NCBI GenBank assembly: GCA_029777885.1
Contig: JAKORJ010000114.1
Span: 1 to 33,270 of the forward strand
Reading direction: 5' to 3'
From: Bacillota bacterium
Lineage (GTDB): Bacteria > Bacillota > Clostridia > Caldicoprobacterales > DTU083
Length of the DNA: 33,270 bases
Part shown: piece after piece, positions 21,731-30,370 of the stretch
Layout: each line of letters opens with the position of its first letter
Position numbering within the stretch: the first letter of the stretch is position 1
Position numbers and translations under genes: made by a program
Notes under the pieces: model-generated
Database searches by the model: none
What the model saw: only the letters and a program-made list of their open reading frames with translations
Told to the model about the DNA's origin: nothing

Positions 21731-24216
21731 ACTATTTGCTGTACAGCCAGCACTAAAAACATAAAGTGCGAAGAGCCGCCTCCCAGTACATATTCCGTCT
21801 GCTGCCACAGGAAGGGGAACTCCAGCAGCTCTGGAAAGTCGGGGCGTATGAGGGCAGTGCCGGAAATCACCCCACCGGGAATATATGACCAGTCAGCGCG
21901 GTTCAGCCCATAGCCTATGGTTGCTGATTTGGCGCCGATCCCCGAAGCAAAGGACATGGTGTTGGAACCAGGATGGCATCCCAGGATGAAATTCAGCGAA
22001 TTGAATATAAGCTCAGGGTCAAAAATATATGGATAGGCCTTGTGCAGGAAGTAATACTCAAAGCCCAGGCGCTGGATTTGCCAGCCTGCTCCCCATATAT
22101 GGGGGCGATAGGGTATCCCGTAAGGCGTTTCAGCGCTCTGCTGCACTAACCGTGTTTTCAGCGCCGGCAAGGCATCCCGAATAGCTTTGGATAAAGCGGC
22201 ATCATTCACTGCCTTTTCTGCCCGGACTATAAACCAGCCTACCCTGTCAATATTGCCTGCTATAAATTCGGTCTCCTTCAGCAGGTAGTCTTTATATTTC
22301 TGCTCGCCGGTGGTCAGAAGCAGCTCTGTGGCTGCATGCAGCTTTGCCGCCCTGGCACGATCAGTCCCGTCGGTACCGTCAAAAATCTCACGGGCGGCCT
22401 GCAAGGCCTGATTGCTCAATGGATCATTGAAGCCCTTGAGCGCTCGGGCGGCAGTGGCCAGGTGGGCAGCCGTGGTAAGCTCCCGCGGCGGATTATCTTC
22501 AGTGAACACCCACCGGTCGTCAGCATTGCCCTTAATACCGTCCGTTATAGTGGCACTATCGCCTAAGTGAACATATTGCCTCAGGCTGCTTTCGATAATG
22601 CCCCGGTAAAGCCGTCCCAGAGCCTGATATGCACTTACTACGGACAGGACGCCGTGCTCTATCTGCTGAAGGATGTCGTTTTTACCGTCCGGCTGGTGGA
22701 TCTCGGTTATACGCCTGTCCTGATCTATTGTTGTCACATCATACCAGACATTGAAGGTTTCGTATGCCAGGGCCAGTATGTAAAATTCAGCGGACTGGGA
22801 TTCCACACGGATGTCAAAATCGCCGGCATCGTGCCAGCCACCGACATTCAGCCCCGGAACCACATCGCCAGGCTTGTATTTGGTTAGCGTGGATGTTCCT
22901 TGCCTGTATCCGTCGAAATGCAAATAATCCGTAGGAGCCATCCGGGCATCGTCATCATGACAAAGGCCATGCCATACCCGGTATTTTTCACTGACCCGCA
23001 TATGGCACATCTGTACGGGGAGGAAGTACTCCAGGACCGGCTGCCATACACCCCGGTCATATACATCGCCGGCTATTCGAAAGATAGCCGACTCTGACGA
23101 ACCATAACGGACCTTGTACAGGCCTTCGTCTTTTATATTTGTGAAATCGAATTTCAAGTAGTTGTAGCGAAGGAACTGCCCCCATACCTGCGCGGTACCT
23201 GACCAGACTTCCTGCTCGCCGGTCTCCGTTATTTTGACGAGAATTGCTCTTTCGTTCCTGCTGTCCCGCTTGTCCAGCTCAATAACAGCCGTTTTCCTTT
23301 GATTCGGATGGTACCCCACCTGGGATGTCTGGATTACCGGAGAATAGATCCAGTCTTCAACTACATTAGGGGTGACGACCCACTCAACAGCGTTTTTGGT
23401 CGCTCCTGCAGGCACTTCGCTGCTGATTACAAACCAGCCGTTGTTGTGGTTCATGCGCCCGTCATAGAGCTTAAGGTCCGTTCCCTTGCTTTCTATGGTC
23501 AGACGGCAGTACGGGTCGTCGGGCCGTACAGTAAAGCGCCTGCCGACAGCATATGGCTCGGCTATTATGTCGTCAGCGATGATTGGGCTGTATTCCTTGT
23601 TGTCGCCGGAGAGCCGTTTCATATCAGCTCTAGCGTCGGGCAGGCTGAAATTACCCGTGTGCAGATAGTTGGGCTTCTGCTTAAGGACAGGCCCGTTGGG
23701 CTGGGGAGGGAAGATGCCTTGCTTGTTGTCCATGATCCAGGGCTTGCCGAAGAGCACACCCGGAAACAGCTCCAGGTTGAAGCACAGCTTGCCTGCGAAC
23801 CTGTCAGGCACCGGTCTGTCCAGGTCAACACTAATCCTAAGCGACCTGCCTTCGCCTTTGACTGAGACCGTGTAGCTGAATTCAAAATCCGGATAGATCA
23901 TCGGGTTGAAACCATTTAAATGCCTGGCTCGATCCGGGTAGCTGAGAGTAGTGGTGATGGTGTTAGTCTCCGTATCCAGCTCTCGCTTGCCGGGCTTTGG
24001 CACGGGTTGCCACTGCCCGGGCGTCTGCTCAAAGCGCAAATCACCGTTGGAAGCGACACGGTTGCCATGCATGATGATGCTTATGCCGGATTGGTGGCCT
24101 TCCGGGTAAATATCGTCAAAGGCCATCACATCCACGCCCATGCATTGGAAATAACCACTGGTGTTCAATTTGAACCCCTGGTTCCGGCAGGGGGTGTTAT
24201 CCTTTGTTCTATCCAT
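21718..24216 (-). CDS. Glycoside hydrolase family 9 protein without signal peptide
   Basis: An 832-aa inverting glycosidase of the GH9 (endoglucanase E/cellulase D) group. Residues 1-290 are a beta-rich N-terminal region I do not recognise; residues about 291-385 form the Ig-like CelD_N domain (SQVGYHPNQRKTAVIELD, EGLYKVRYG); residues about 386-832 are the catalytic (alpha/alpha)6 barrel. The catalytic-base motif GGWHDAGDFDIR lies at 459-470, and the C-terminus FPFLWQQTEYVLGGGSSHFMF contains the expected acid region. There is no signal peptide, dockerin or carbohydrate-binding module, so it is probably cytoplasmic and acts on imported oligosaccharides. ATG start with AGGAG upstream. It is a single gene divergent from an ABC exporter. 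The true substrate (cello-, gluco- or glucosamine oligomers) is open. Confidence 0.87.
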   Translation of the reverse strand: MDRTKDNTPCRNQGFKLNTSGYFQCMGVDVMAFDDIYPEGHQSGISIIMHGNRVASNGDLRFEQTPGQWQPVPKPGKRELDTETNTITTTLSYPDRARHLNGFNPMIYPDFEFSYTVSVKGEGRSLRISVDLDRPVPDRFAGKLCFNLELFPGVLFGKPWIMDNKQGIFPPQPNGPVLKQKPNYLHTGNFSLPDARADMKRLSGDNKEYSPIIADDIIAEPYAVGRRFTVRPDDPYCRLTIESKGTDLKLYDGRMNHNNGWFVISSEVPAGATKNAVEWVVTPNVVEDWIYSPVIQTSQVGYHPNQRKTAVIELDKRDSRNERAILVKITETGEQEVWSGTAQVWGQFLRYNYLKFDFTNIKDEGLYKVRYGSSESAIFRIAGDVYDRGVWQPVLEYFLPVQMCHMRVSEKYRVWHGLCHDDDARMAPTDYLHFDGYRQGTSTLTKYKPGDVVPGLNVGGWHDAGDFDIRVESQSAEFYILALAYETFNVWYDVTTIDQDRRITEIHQPDGKNDILQQIEHGVLSVVSAYQALGRLYRGIIESSLRQYVHLGDSATITDGIKGNADDRWVFTEDNPPRELTTAAHLATAARALKGFNDPLSNQALQAAREIFDGTDGTDRARAAKLHAATELLLTTGEQKYKDYLLKETEFIAGNIDRVGWFIVRAEKAVNDAALSKAIRDALPALKTRLVQQSAETPYGIPYRPHIWGAGWQIQRLGFEYYFLHKAYPYIFDPELIFNSLNFILGCHPGSNTMSFASGIGAKSATIGYGLNRADWSYIPGGVISGTALIRPDFPELLEFPFLWQQTEYVLGGGSSHFMFLVLAVQQIVKGK

Positions 24217-24249
24217 GTTAATTTACTCCTATCCTTTTAAGCTACTAAT

Positions 24250-24278
24250 ATACTATATAAGACAAATGCAACAATCAA
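24250..24278 (-). promoter_or_regulatory. Candidate promoter of the GH9 gene
   Basis: On the minus strand TTGATT is followed after 17 bases by TAGTAT (4 of 6 consensus each). Its -35 is one arm of the inverted repeat ACAATCAA/TTGATTGT whose other arm is the -35 of the divergent ABC exporter promoter. Confidence 0.4.
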
Positions 24279-24302
24279 CCATAATATCTATCACATCAAG
24301 TT

Positions 24303-24331
24303 TTGATTGTAATTTTCCGGCTAATTATATA
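24303..24331 (+). promoter_or_regulatory. Candidate promoter of the ABC exporter operon
   Basis: TTGATT (24303-24308) is separated by 17 bases from TATATA (24326-24331). The -35 overlaps the arm TTGATTGT, an exact inverted copy of ACAATCAA at 24271-24278. The two promoters are therefore back to back with mirrored -35 elements. Confidence 0.45.
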
Positions 24332-24415
24332 CAATTGTAACATATTATATTAGTCGCAATATGTCCAAAGGCAGCATTTTGGATCGCAATCGATTCATTA
24401 AGAGAGGAAGTCTGC

Positions 24416-26065
24416 ATGAAGGAACTACTACTAAAGCGAAAAACCAAGTTTATACTGTACCTTGTTGCAACCTTTATGTTCATCATTGAACATTTTGCTC
24501 AAATGGCAATGGCAGCCCTTATACTGGGCGCTATCCAGAAAGCGGATATCAATTATTATAGAAATATAGTAATCGTCACAATCATCTTTATCTTGTATTC
24601 ACCATTGAACTTTTTGATCTCAAGGCTGCTCAGGATCCGTTATATGAGGGATACGATCCTGGATGTCAGGAAGCTAGCCTTTGATAAGATCATCAATATG
24701 CCCTTCAAGCAGTTTTCGCAAAAATCCAAGGAAATCTACATATCCAATTTGATAAACGACATCAATACCTTTGAGAGCAAGTTTTTTATCAGCCTGCTCA
24801 ATTTTTTGATCAACATCGGGATGTTTGTATTTTCCCTGATGATCCTGATCGTGCTGGACTACAAGCTGGCAGCCGGGATGCTGGTATTCTCAGTCCTTCT
24901 ATACATTCTGGCCAGCTTCTTTTCAAAGAAGTCCGTTTCCCTGGAACAGGAGATTTCTACTGCCAATGAGGCATTTACAACGGATATGGCCAATACCTTC
25001 GCTGGGCTTGAGATATTAAAGCTGAACAATATAGAAGACAAATTCCTGATCAAAAGCATAGGCACCATCAGCTGGGTGGAAAAAAGGAAGTTTGCGGCCA
25101 ATGTATTTACAGACATGCAGCGGGATGTAATAAGGATCCTGGCCTTCGTGGTTTCGGTGATCGTCCTGATATACTTGGGTCCGCAAATGCAGCAAGGCCT
25201 TACGTTGGGGATGGCTGGGTTTATTTTCTCGCTTTGCAGCTCCATAAGCAATTATCTGATCAGCGCTTTCCCCATGTGGAATCAGATGAAGGCCTCCGTC
25301 AGCATATATGAAAAGATAGCAAAACCAGAAGAGTACAGGGTCAATATCGGCAGAGGTAGCAAGCCCTTTATACTCAACGAAAAGATCGAGGTATCTAATT
25401 TGAGTTTCGCCTTTGGCAACAAGCAGGTGATCAAAAACGCTTCCTTTGTTATTGAGAAAGGGAAGAAATACCTGATCAAAGGGGTAAGCGGAGCAGGAAA
25501 GACGACTCTGATGAACCTGCTGGCTATGGTCTATGATGATTTTGAGGGGAGCATTACAGTGGATGGGATAGATTACAGGGACATAGAGGAAAAATCGTTC
25601 CACGACAAAGTCGCCTTTATCTATCAGGACGTATTTTTGTTCGAGGACACGATAAAGAACAATATAACCTTGTATAAGGATATCCCCATGGAGCAAATCG
25701 AGTATGCTGTTAAGGTAAGCGGCCTGGAATCACTTTTAGAGGAAAGAAAAGAGGGCTTGAACGAGAGGCTGGCCGAAAACGGGAAGAACCTGTCAGGCGG
25801 ACAACGTCAAAGGATATCAATAGCCAGGGCTATTGCCAAAAATACAGAGCTCCTCTTTGTCGACGAAGGTACATCCAGTCTGAATGAAGAACTGGGCAGG
25901 GAAATTGAAAGGGTATTCCTGGAACTGGACAATACGGTCATTGCTATCAGTCATCGGTACTATGAAGGTGTTACTGAGAACTATGACTATGTGATCGAAA
26001 TAAAGAATGGGGAGGTCAATTGCTTTCCTGCCAGGGACTATTTTGATGAGGTGATCACATGCTGA
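24416..26065 (+). CDS. ABC exporter half-transporter, subunit 1
   Basis: A fused permease-ATPase half transporter (549 aa). The N-terminal half has about six membrane segments typical of type IV exporters. The nucleotide-binding domain carries Walker A GVSGAGKTT, Q-loop YQDVFLFED, signature LSGGQRQRISIARA, Walker B LLFVDEGTSSLN with the catalytic Glu, and the switch His in VIAISHR, so this half is catalytically complete. The ATG has AGAGAGGAAG a few bases upstream. Its end overlaps the next gene by 7 bases, so the two half-transporters are translationally coupled and probably form a heterodimer. No substrate gene is adjacent; such pairs export peptides, lipids or drugs, and the substrate here cannot be told from the sequence. 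Confidence 0.93.
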   Translation: MKELLLKRKTKFILYLVATFMFIIEHFAQMAMAALILGAIQKADINYYRNIVIVTIIFILYSPLNFLISRLLRIRYMRDTILDVRKLAFDKIINMPFKQFSQKSKEIYISNLINDINTFESKFFISLLNFLINIGMFVFSLMILIVLDYKLAAGMLVFSVLLYILASFFSKKSVSLEQEISTANEAFTTDMANTFAGLEILKLNNIEDKFLIKSIGTISWVEKRKFAANVFTDMQRDVIRILAFVVSVIVLIYLGPQMQQGLTLGMAGFIFSLCSSISNYLISAFPMWNQMKASVSIYEKIAKPEEYRVNIGRGSKPFILNEKIEVSNLSFAFGNKQVIKNASFVIEKGKKYLIKGVSGAGKTTLMNLLAMVYDDFEGSITVDGIDYRDIEEKSFHDKVAFIYQDVFLFEDTIKNNITLYKDIPMEQIEYAVKVSGLESLLEERKEGLNERLAENGKNLSGGQRQRISIARAIAKNTELLFVDEGTSSLNEELGREIERVFLELDNTVIAISHRYYEGVTENYDYVIEIKNGEVNCFPARDYFDEVITC

Positions 26066-27675
26066 AGAAATACGCAAGAGTTATCCCCTATTTGCTGTTG
26101 GCAATTATTGTATCCTCGGTTTTCACTATTTTCTTTGGCTATGTGACTCTCCGCATGATGAAGCTGCTGGACCTGGTGCTGGATGGTAAGATCGACCTCA
26201 TGAAACAGACTGCACCCTCTATAATACTCATGGCAGCGCTCCTTGTGCCCCTTGGCATACTCACCACCGTTACCGCCAATCATTATAAAAAGGTAGCGAA
26301 CGTCGCGCTCAAAAGGTACTATGTAGCGAAGGTGTTTGGTAAGAATATTGCTGAATTCCAGAAGGAGAACAATGCCAGGTACCTGTCTGCCCTGACCAAT
26401 GATTTCAACACCCTGGAGCTGAATTTGATCCACAGCATTTATCTTGTATGCGATGGGGTGGTCAACTTCGTTGTAGGCATCTGGCTGCTGACAACGGTTG
26501 ACCCGAGGATGATCCTGCTGGCCTTCGTTATCATAATTATAAACCTGCTTATTTCAATATTCACCAGCAAGCCAACTAACCGGGCATACAAGGAACGCAG
26601 CGATATGTTTGAAGGCTATACCTCGTATATTAAGGAGGTCCTGTCGGCATTCCATATCGTGAAGAATTATAATCTTCAGGGGAAGGTCACTGAGGACTAT
26701 TACAGGAAGAGCGAGGCTATCCAGCAGAAAGGCTTTATAATCGAACGCATGCTCTCATTTGTTTTCAGTATCCAGCATTTTTTCATCAATGGGTCAATGT
26801 ATGGGGTCGTCTGCTTTGTTGGTTATTACGCTGTACTGAAGAAGGTTACAGCCGGTGGCCTGCTGCTGGTGGTAGAGGGCATCCAAAGGATGATGTTCCC
26901 AATATTCAATATAAGTGAAAACCTGCCTAAGCTGTTTACGACATCAGACCTGATAAAGAAGATAGAAAAAACCCTGGAGAATTCCTATAAGTATGAAGAA
27001 ACCGTCGATCTGCCGGAATTCAAGCATGAAATCGAGTTCCAGAACGTTGAGTTCCATTATGAGGATGATGACCAGCTTATACTGTCTGATATCAACCTCA
27101 AGCTGAAAAAGAACGGAAAGTACCTGATCGTCGGGCCCAGCGGAGGCGGCAAGACAACACTTTTGAAGCTTATACGCAAATACTTCAACCCTACCGCAGG
27201 GAGGATCCTGATAGACGGGCATGATCTGAAGGATGTTAAGCGCGACCAGTACTACGAGCTCATTGCGAATATCGAACAGCAGGTGTTCATTTTTGAGGAT
27301 ACCATCAGAAACAATATCACCTTATACAAGGATTATTCCGAAGAGGAGATAAATAAGGCCATTGAAGCTGCGGGGCTTGCCGGCTTTGTAGAAAGCCAGC
27401 CGGAGGGGCTGGATACCATGATCTATGACAACGGCAAGAACATCTCCGGTGGTGAAAGGAGCAGGATCGTAATAGCCAGGGCTCTGCTCAGCAAGGCGAG
27501 CATCCTGCTTATGGATGAAGCCTTTGCCTCACTGGATATGGAACGCGCTAAAGAAATCGAGAAAACCATATTGGGGCTAAAGGACCTGACAGTCATCAAT
27601 GTGAGTCATGTCATTTTCAAGGATACAAGAGAGCTTTACGATCAGGTGATCACGATCAGGAAAACGGTTTGCTGA
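26059..27675 (+). CDS. ABC exporter half-transporter, subunit 2
   Basis: Second fused permease-ATPase (538 aa), paired with the preceding gene. About six membrane segments lie in residues 1-300; the nucleotide-binding domain has Walker A GPSGGGKTT, Q-loop EQQVFIFED, signature ISGGERSRIVIARA, Walker B ILLMDEAFASLD, and switch His VINVSHV. Unlike many heterodimeric exporters, neither subunit shows an obvious degenerate catalytic site. The two NBDs share the unusual phrase NNITLYKD after the Q-loop, which suggests that the pair arose by duplication. The gene starts with ATG inside the end of its partner and is followed by a strong terminator, so the operon is just these two genes. Confidence 0.93.
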   Translation: MLKKYARVIPYLLLAIIVSSVFTIFFGYVTLRMMKLLDLVLDGKIDLMKQTAPSIILMAALLVPLGILTTVTANHYKKVANVALKRYYVAKVFGKNIAEFQKENNARYLSALTNDFNTLELNLIHSIYLVCDGVVNFVVGIWLLTTVDPRMILLAFVIIIINLLISIFTSKPTNRAYKERSDMFEGYTSYIKEVLSAFHIVKNYNLQGKVTEDYYRKSEAIQQKGFIIERMLSFVFSIQHFFINGSMYGVVCFVGYYAVLKKVTAGGLLLVVEGIQRMMFPIFNISENLPKLFTTSDLIKKIEKTLENSYKYEETVDLPEFKHEIEFQNVEFHYEDDDQLILSDINLKLKKNGKYLIVGPSGGGKTTLLKLIRKYFNPTAGRILIDGHDLKDVKRDQYYELIANIEQQVFIFEDTIRNNITLYKDYSEEEINKAIEAAGLAGFVESQPEGLDTMIYDNGKNISGGERSRIVIARALLSKASILLMDEAFASLDMERAKEIEKTILGLKDLTVINVSHVIFKDTRELYDQVITIRKTVC

Positions 27676-27696
27676 TCGCTAAATAAAGCTTTCAGT

Positions 27697-27737
27697 TCCC
27701 TCGATATGGGTATAGCTTCATATCGGGGGATTTTTTT
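27697..27737 (+). terminator. Intrinsic terminator after the ABC exporter operon
   Basis: TCCCTCGATATG pairs with CATATCGGGGGA (12 pairs including one G-U) around a 10-base loop and is followed directly by seven Ts. A textbook intrinsic terminator 22 bases after the stop codon. Confidence 0.9.
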
Positions 27738-27786
27738 GAAGCTGTTTCAAAATCCTTTTCATATTAAACGAAAAATATATTAAAAT

Positions 27787-27829
27787 ATTGACTCCGGTCA
27801 ATTGTTTTTCAGGAAACCTATGCTAAAAT
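27787..27829 (+). promoter_or_regulatory. Palindromic operator and promoter of the metal ATPase gene
   Basis: ATTGAC-TCCG-GTCAAT (27787-27802) is a palindrome with perfect 6-bp arms. It abuts a -35-like TTGTTT (27802-27807), followed after 16 bases by a good -10 TAAAAT (27824-27829). The position suggests a regulator binding at or just upstream of the -35. No metalloregulator gene is nearby and the site matches no consensus I can name. Confidence 0.5.
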
Positions 27830-27881
27830 GCAGCTAAAAGGCAAATAATCTGACTAGCTGACATATAAGGGAGATGTGCAT

Positions 27882-29756
27882 TTGTTTGTCCTGAAACACA
27901 GAAATATGATCACTATAATTAACGGCATCCTGATAGCTGCTGCATTTTTCAGCAAATGGATAACGGGCAATATGTCAATTTTTGCATGGCTCATGGCAAC
28001 AGCTTCCGTATTGGGTGTTTTACCCATTGCCATCCAGGCTTATCAAGCCCTGCGTGTCAAGGTGATCAGCATTGATGTGCTGGTCACACTGGCGGTCTTA
28101 GGCGCCTTTGCGATCAGGAACTTTGAAGAATCAGCGGTCGTCACCTTCCTGTTCCTGTTCGGCGCATATCTGGAGCAGCGCACACTGAACAAGACCCGTA
28201 CAGCAATAAAAGAACTGACGGAAATGGCGCCGGAAAGTGCATTGAAGCATATGGATGACGGAGGATTCGTAGAAGTAGATGTGGACGAGGTTGAAGTAGG
28301 CGATGTCCTGCTGGTGAAAACTGGGGCAAAGGTCCCGGTCGACGGGACAGTCATAAGCGGGGAAGGCAGCGTTAATGAAGCCAACATTACAGGCGAGTCC
28401 ATCCCGGTTGCCAAGGCAAAGGGCTCAAAAGTGTTCGCGGGCACTATCCTGGACAATGGGACCATACAGATCGTCGCAGACCGGGTAGGTGAAGACACAA
28501 CATTCGGGAAAATAATCGAGCTGGTGGAGGAAGCCCAGGACTCTAAATCAGAAGCAGAGCGCTTCATAGACAGGTTCTCCAAATACTATACCCCCGTAGT
28601 CCTTGTGCTGGCCTTTACAGTATGGCTGATCTGGCGGGATATAGAGCTGGCGATCACCATCCTGGTCCTGGGATGTCCGGGAGCCCTGGTCATAGGTGTT
28701 CCCGTATCCAACGTGGCAGGTATAGGTAATGGCGCCCGAAATGGCGTACTGCTGAAGGGCAGCGAGGTGATCCGGGACTTAAGCAGGCTGGATACGATAG
28801 TATTTGATAAGACAGGTACACTGACTGTTGGAAAACCCTCGGTAGCTGAAAGAATATATTATGGCGGCGATATAGAAGAAGCCCTTGAATTACTCGCAAG
28901 CGTTGAGCGTGAATCGGACCATCCCCTGGCAAAGGCGGTGCTGGAGGAAATCGGCGATAGGGCGTTTTACCCGGTAGATGGTACGGAAGTAGTAAAAGGG
29001 GAGGGGATCATTGCTAAAGTCAGGGGCCACAGGGTAGTTGTCGGCAACTTCGCCTTGATGGAAAGGGAAAAGGTCGGGCTGGATGAAAAGGCAAGGACCG
29101 ATGCGGCTCGTTTGGAAGGAAACGGGAACTCCCTTGTATTCACTGCTGTCGATGGGGAACTTAAGATCCTGATGGGCATTCGTGACCAGATACGCACCGG
29201 GGTCAAAGAGGACCTGTTTAGACTCAGGAAATTGGGAGTAAGAAATCTTATAATGCTGTCTGGCGACAACCAAGGTACTGTTGACCTGGTAAGCCATGAG
29301 CTAAGCCTGACTGAAGCTTATGGTAATATGCTGCCTGAGGACAAGTCAGCCTTTATCAAGAAGCTGATAGAGGGAGGCCGTATAGTCGCTTTTGTAGGGG
29401 ATGGAATAAATGACAGCCCCTCGCTGGCCTTGGCGAACATCGGCATTGCCATGGGAGGCGGGACTGATGTCGCCATTGAAACATCAGATGTGGTATTGAT
29501 GAATTCAGACTTCAGCCGCTTGCCCCATGCCCTTGGCCTGGCAAAGGCTACGGCTCGGAATATGAAACAAAATATTGTGATTGCAGTAGGGGTGGTCTTG
29601 ATCCTGCTGGCTGGTGTTATATTCGGCGAATGGATGAATATGTCGATTGGAATGCTGGTGCATGAGGGCAGCATCCTGGCAGTCATCCTAAACGGCATGA
29701 GGTTATTGCGGTACATGCTGCGAAAGGATACGATACAGGAAAAGGGGACGAAATGA
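27882..29756 (+). CDS. P1B-type heavy-metal ATPase with CPG transmembrane motif
   Basis: ATP-driven metal pump in the cytoplasmic membrane. Visible P-type motifs: TGES in the actuator domain (ITGESIPV), phosphorylation site DKTGTLT, the P1B-specific SDHPLAKAV His-Pro motif, and hinge GDGINDSP. The metal-site helix reads LGCPGALVIG: CPG where most family members have CPC. The last helices contain VHEGS followed by ILNGMRLL, a pattern seen in zinc/cobalt/iron-type P1B pumps. No N-terminal metal-binding domain is present; a separate HMA protein is encoded next. TTG 27882 is preferred as start because AAGGGAG is 8 bases upstream, while the GTG at 27876 is only 2 bases from it. Metal specificity is unknown. 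Confidence 0.92.
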   Translation: MFVLKHRNMITIINGILIAAAFFSKWITGNMSIFAWLMATASVLGVLPIAIQAYQALRVKVISIDVLVTLAVLGAFAIRNFEESAVVTFLFLFGAYLEQRTLNKTRTAIKELTEMAPESALKHMDDGGFVEVDVDEVEVGDVLLVKTGAKVPVDGTVISGEGSVNEANITGESIPVAKAKGSKVFAGTILDNGTIQIVADRVGEDTTFGKIIELVEEAQDSKSEAERFIDRFSKYYTPVVLVLAFTVWLIWRDIELAITILVLGCPGALVIGVPVSNVAGIGNGARNGVLLKGSEVIRDLSRLDTIVFDKTGTLTVGKPSVAERIYYGGDIEEALELLASVERESDHPLAKAVLEEIGDRAFYPVDGTEVVKGEGIIAKVRGHRVVVGNFALMEREKVGLDEKARTDAARLEGNGNSLVFTAVDGELKILMGIRDQIRTGVKEDLFRLRKLGVRNLIMLSGDNQGTVDLVSHELSLTEAYGNMLPEDKSAFIKKLIEGGRIVAFVGDGINDSPSLALANIGIAMGGGTDVAIETSDVVLMNSDFSRLPHALGLAKATARNMKQNIVIAVGVVLILLAGVIFGEWMNMSIGMLVHEGSILAVILNGMRLLRYMLRKDTIQEKGTK

Positions 29757-29803
29757 AGAAATAGCAATGAGAGATCAAGTAAATCACTGAGAGGAGAATA
29801 AGA

Positions 29804-30031
29804 GTGAAATCAGCAACCATCCAACTGGAAACCCTGGTATGCCCGTCCTGCATGCTGAAGATAGAAGGGGCACTAAAGGGACTAAACGGTGTTGAACGGG
29901 ATACAGTGAAGGTCCTGTTCAACTCAAGCAAGGCAAAACTGGATTTTGACGAAGAGAAGATTACGCTTGCAGAAATTGAAGGGGCGATCACCAGGCTGGG
30001 ATACGGCGTTGTCAAGTCCACGGTCAAGTGA
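29804..30031 (+). CDS. Stand-alone HMA-domain metal-binding protein
   Basis: A 75-aa ferredoxin-like heavy-metal-associated (HMA) protein. The metal site is CPSC in TLVCPSCMLKIEGAL, near residue 12, followed by the usual beta-alpha-beta pattern (GVERDTVKVLFNSSKAKLDFDEEKI, then EIEGAITRLGYGV). The loop lacks the GMTC form seen in copper chaperones such as CopZ. It begins 47 bases after the metal ATPase, which has no HMA domain of its own, so it is probably its detached metal-donor or sensing domain. The GTG start has GAGGAG about 8 bases upstream. Its stop overlaps the first codon of the GNAT fragment that follows. Confidence 0.88.
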   Translation: MKSATIQLETLVCPSCMLKIEGALKGLNGVERDTVKVLFNSSKAKLDFDEEKITLAEIEGAITRLGYGVVKSTVK

Positions 30032-30234
30032 TCAGGTATTATGTCAAGCCCGGATTTCGTGAAAAAGGGATCGGGAGAGCAATGGTTGAGTTCGCCGGGG
30101 AATGGGCGCTCAAGCAAGGATGCTCTGAGCTTGCTTCAGACTGTGAGCTGAACAACTCAGCCAGCAAGGCATTTCATAAAAAAGTAGGCTTTAAAGAAGC
30201 GAACAGGCTGATATGCTTTAATGAACCTGCTTGA
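30028..30234 (+). pseudogene. C-terminal fragment of a GNAT acetyltransferase
   Basis: The 68 codons match only the second half of a GCN5-related N-acetyltransferase, similar in style to aminoglycoside 6'-acetyltransferase-like proteins. The acetyl-CoA loop is present (PGFREKGIGRAM), followed by FAGEWALKQGC, ELASDCELNNSASKAFHKKVGF and a NRLICF ending. About 80 residues expected before YYVKP are absent, and upstream sequence in this frame is the HMA gene. The GTG that opens it is inside the HMA stop and has no ribosome site of its own. Probably a remnant after a deletion that joined it to the metal operon. Confidence 0.75.
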
Positions 30235-30271
30235 GATACAACATTACTAAAAATAAGCAGGGCTACCTGTG

Positions 30272-30300
30272 TTGACAGCCTGCCTGAAATCTGGTATTTT
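30272..30300 (+). promoter_or_regulatory. Promoter of the sugar-isomerase-like gene
   Basis: A perfect -35 TTGACA (30272-30277), a 17-base spacer and TATTTT (30295-30300, 4 of 6). The predicted start is near 30307. It lies inside the ORF-track frame that begins at 30269, which shows that frame's first codons are not coding. Confidence 0.75.
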
Positions 30301-30315
30301 CGTTATGTACGGTGA

Positions 30316-30343
30316 GTATACAACTTGTATACAAGTTGTATAC
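30316..30343 (+). promoter_or_regulatory. Perfect 28-bp palindromic operator (GntR-like)
   Basis: GTATACAACTTG, then TATA, then the exact complement of the first arm: all 28 bases are self-complementary. The centre TTGTATACAA resembles GntR/FadR-type operators, and a GntR/FCD regulator is encoded 1 kb downstream. The site begins about 9 bases after the predicted transcription start, so a bound repressor would block elongation or initiation. Confidence 0.8.
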
Positions 30344-30370
30344 TATATTAGAAAGGTGGCTGTAATTGCT

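Noticed and set aside
23299-23865. 188-aa plus-strand ORF opposite the GH9 gene
   Set aside because: Lies wholly antisense to a convincing GH9 frame and shows no recognisable domain or ribosome site.
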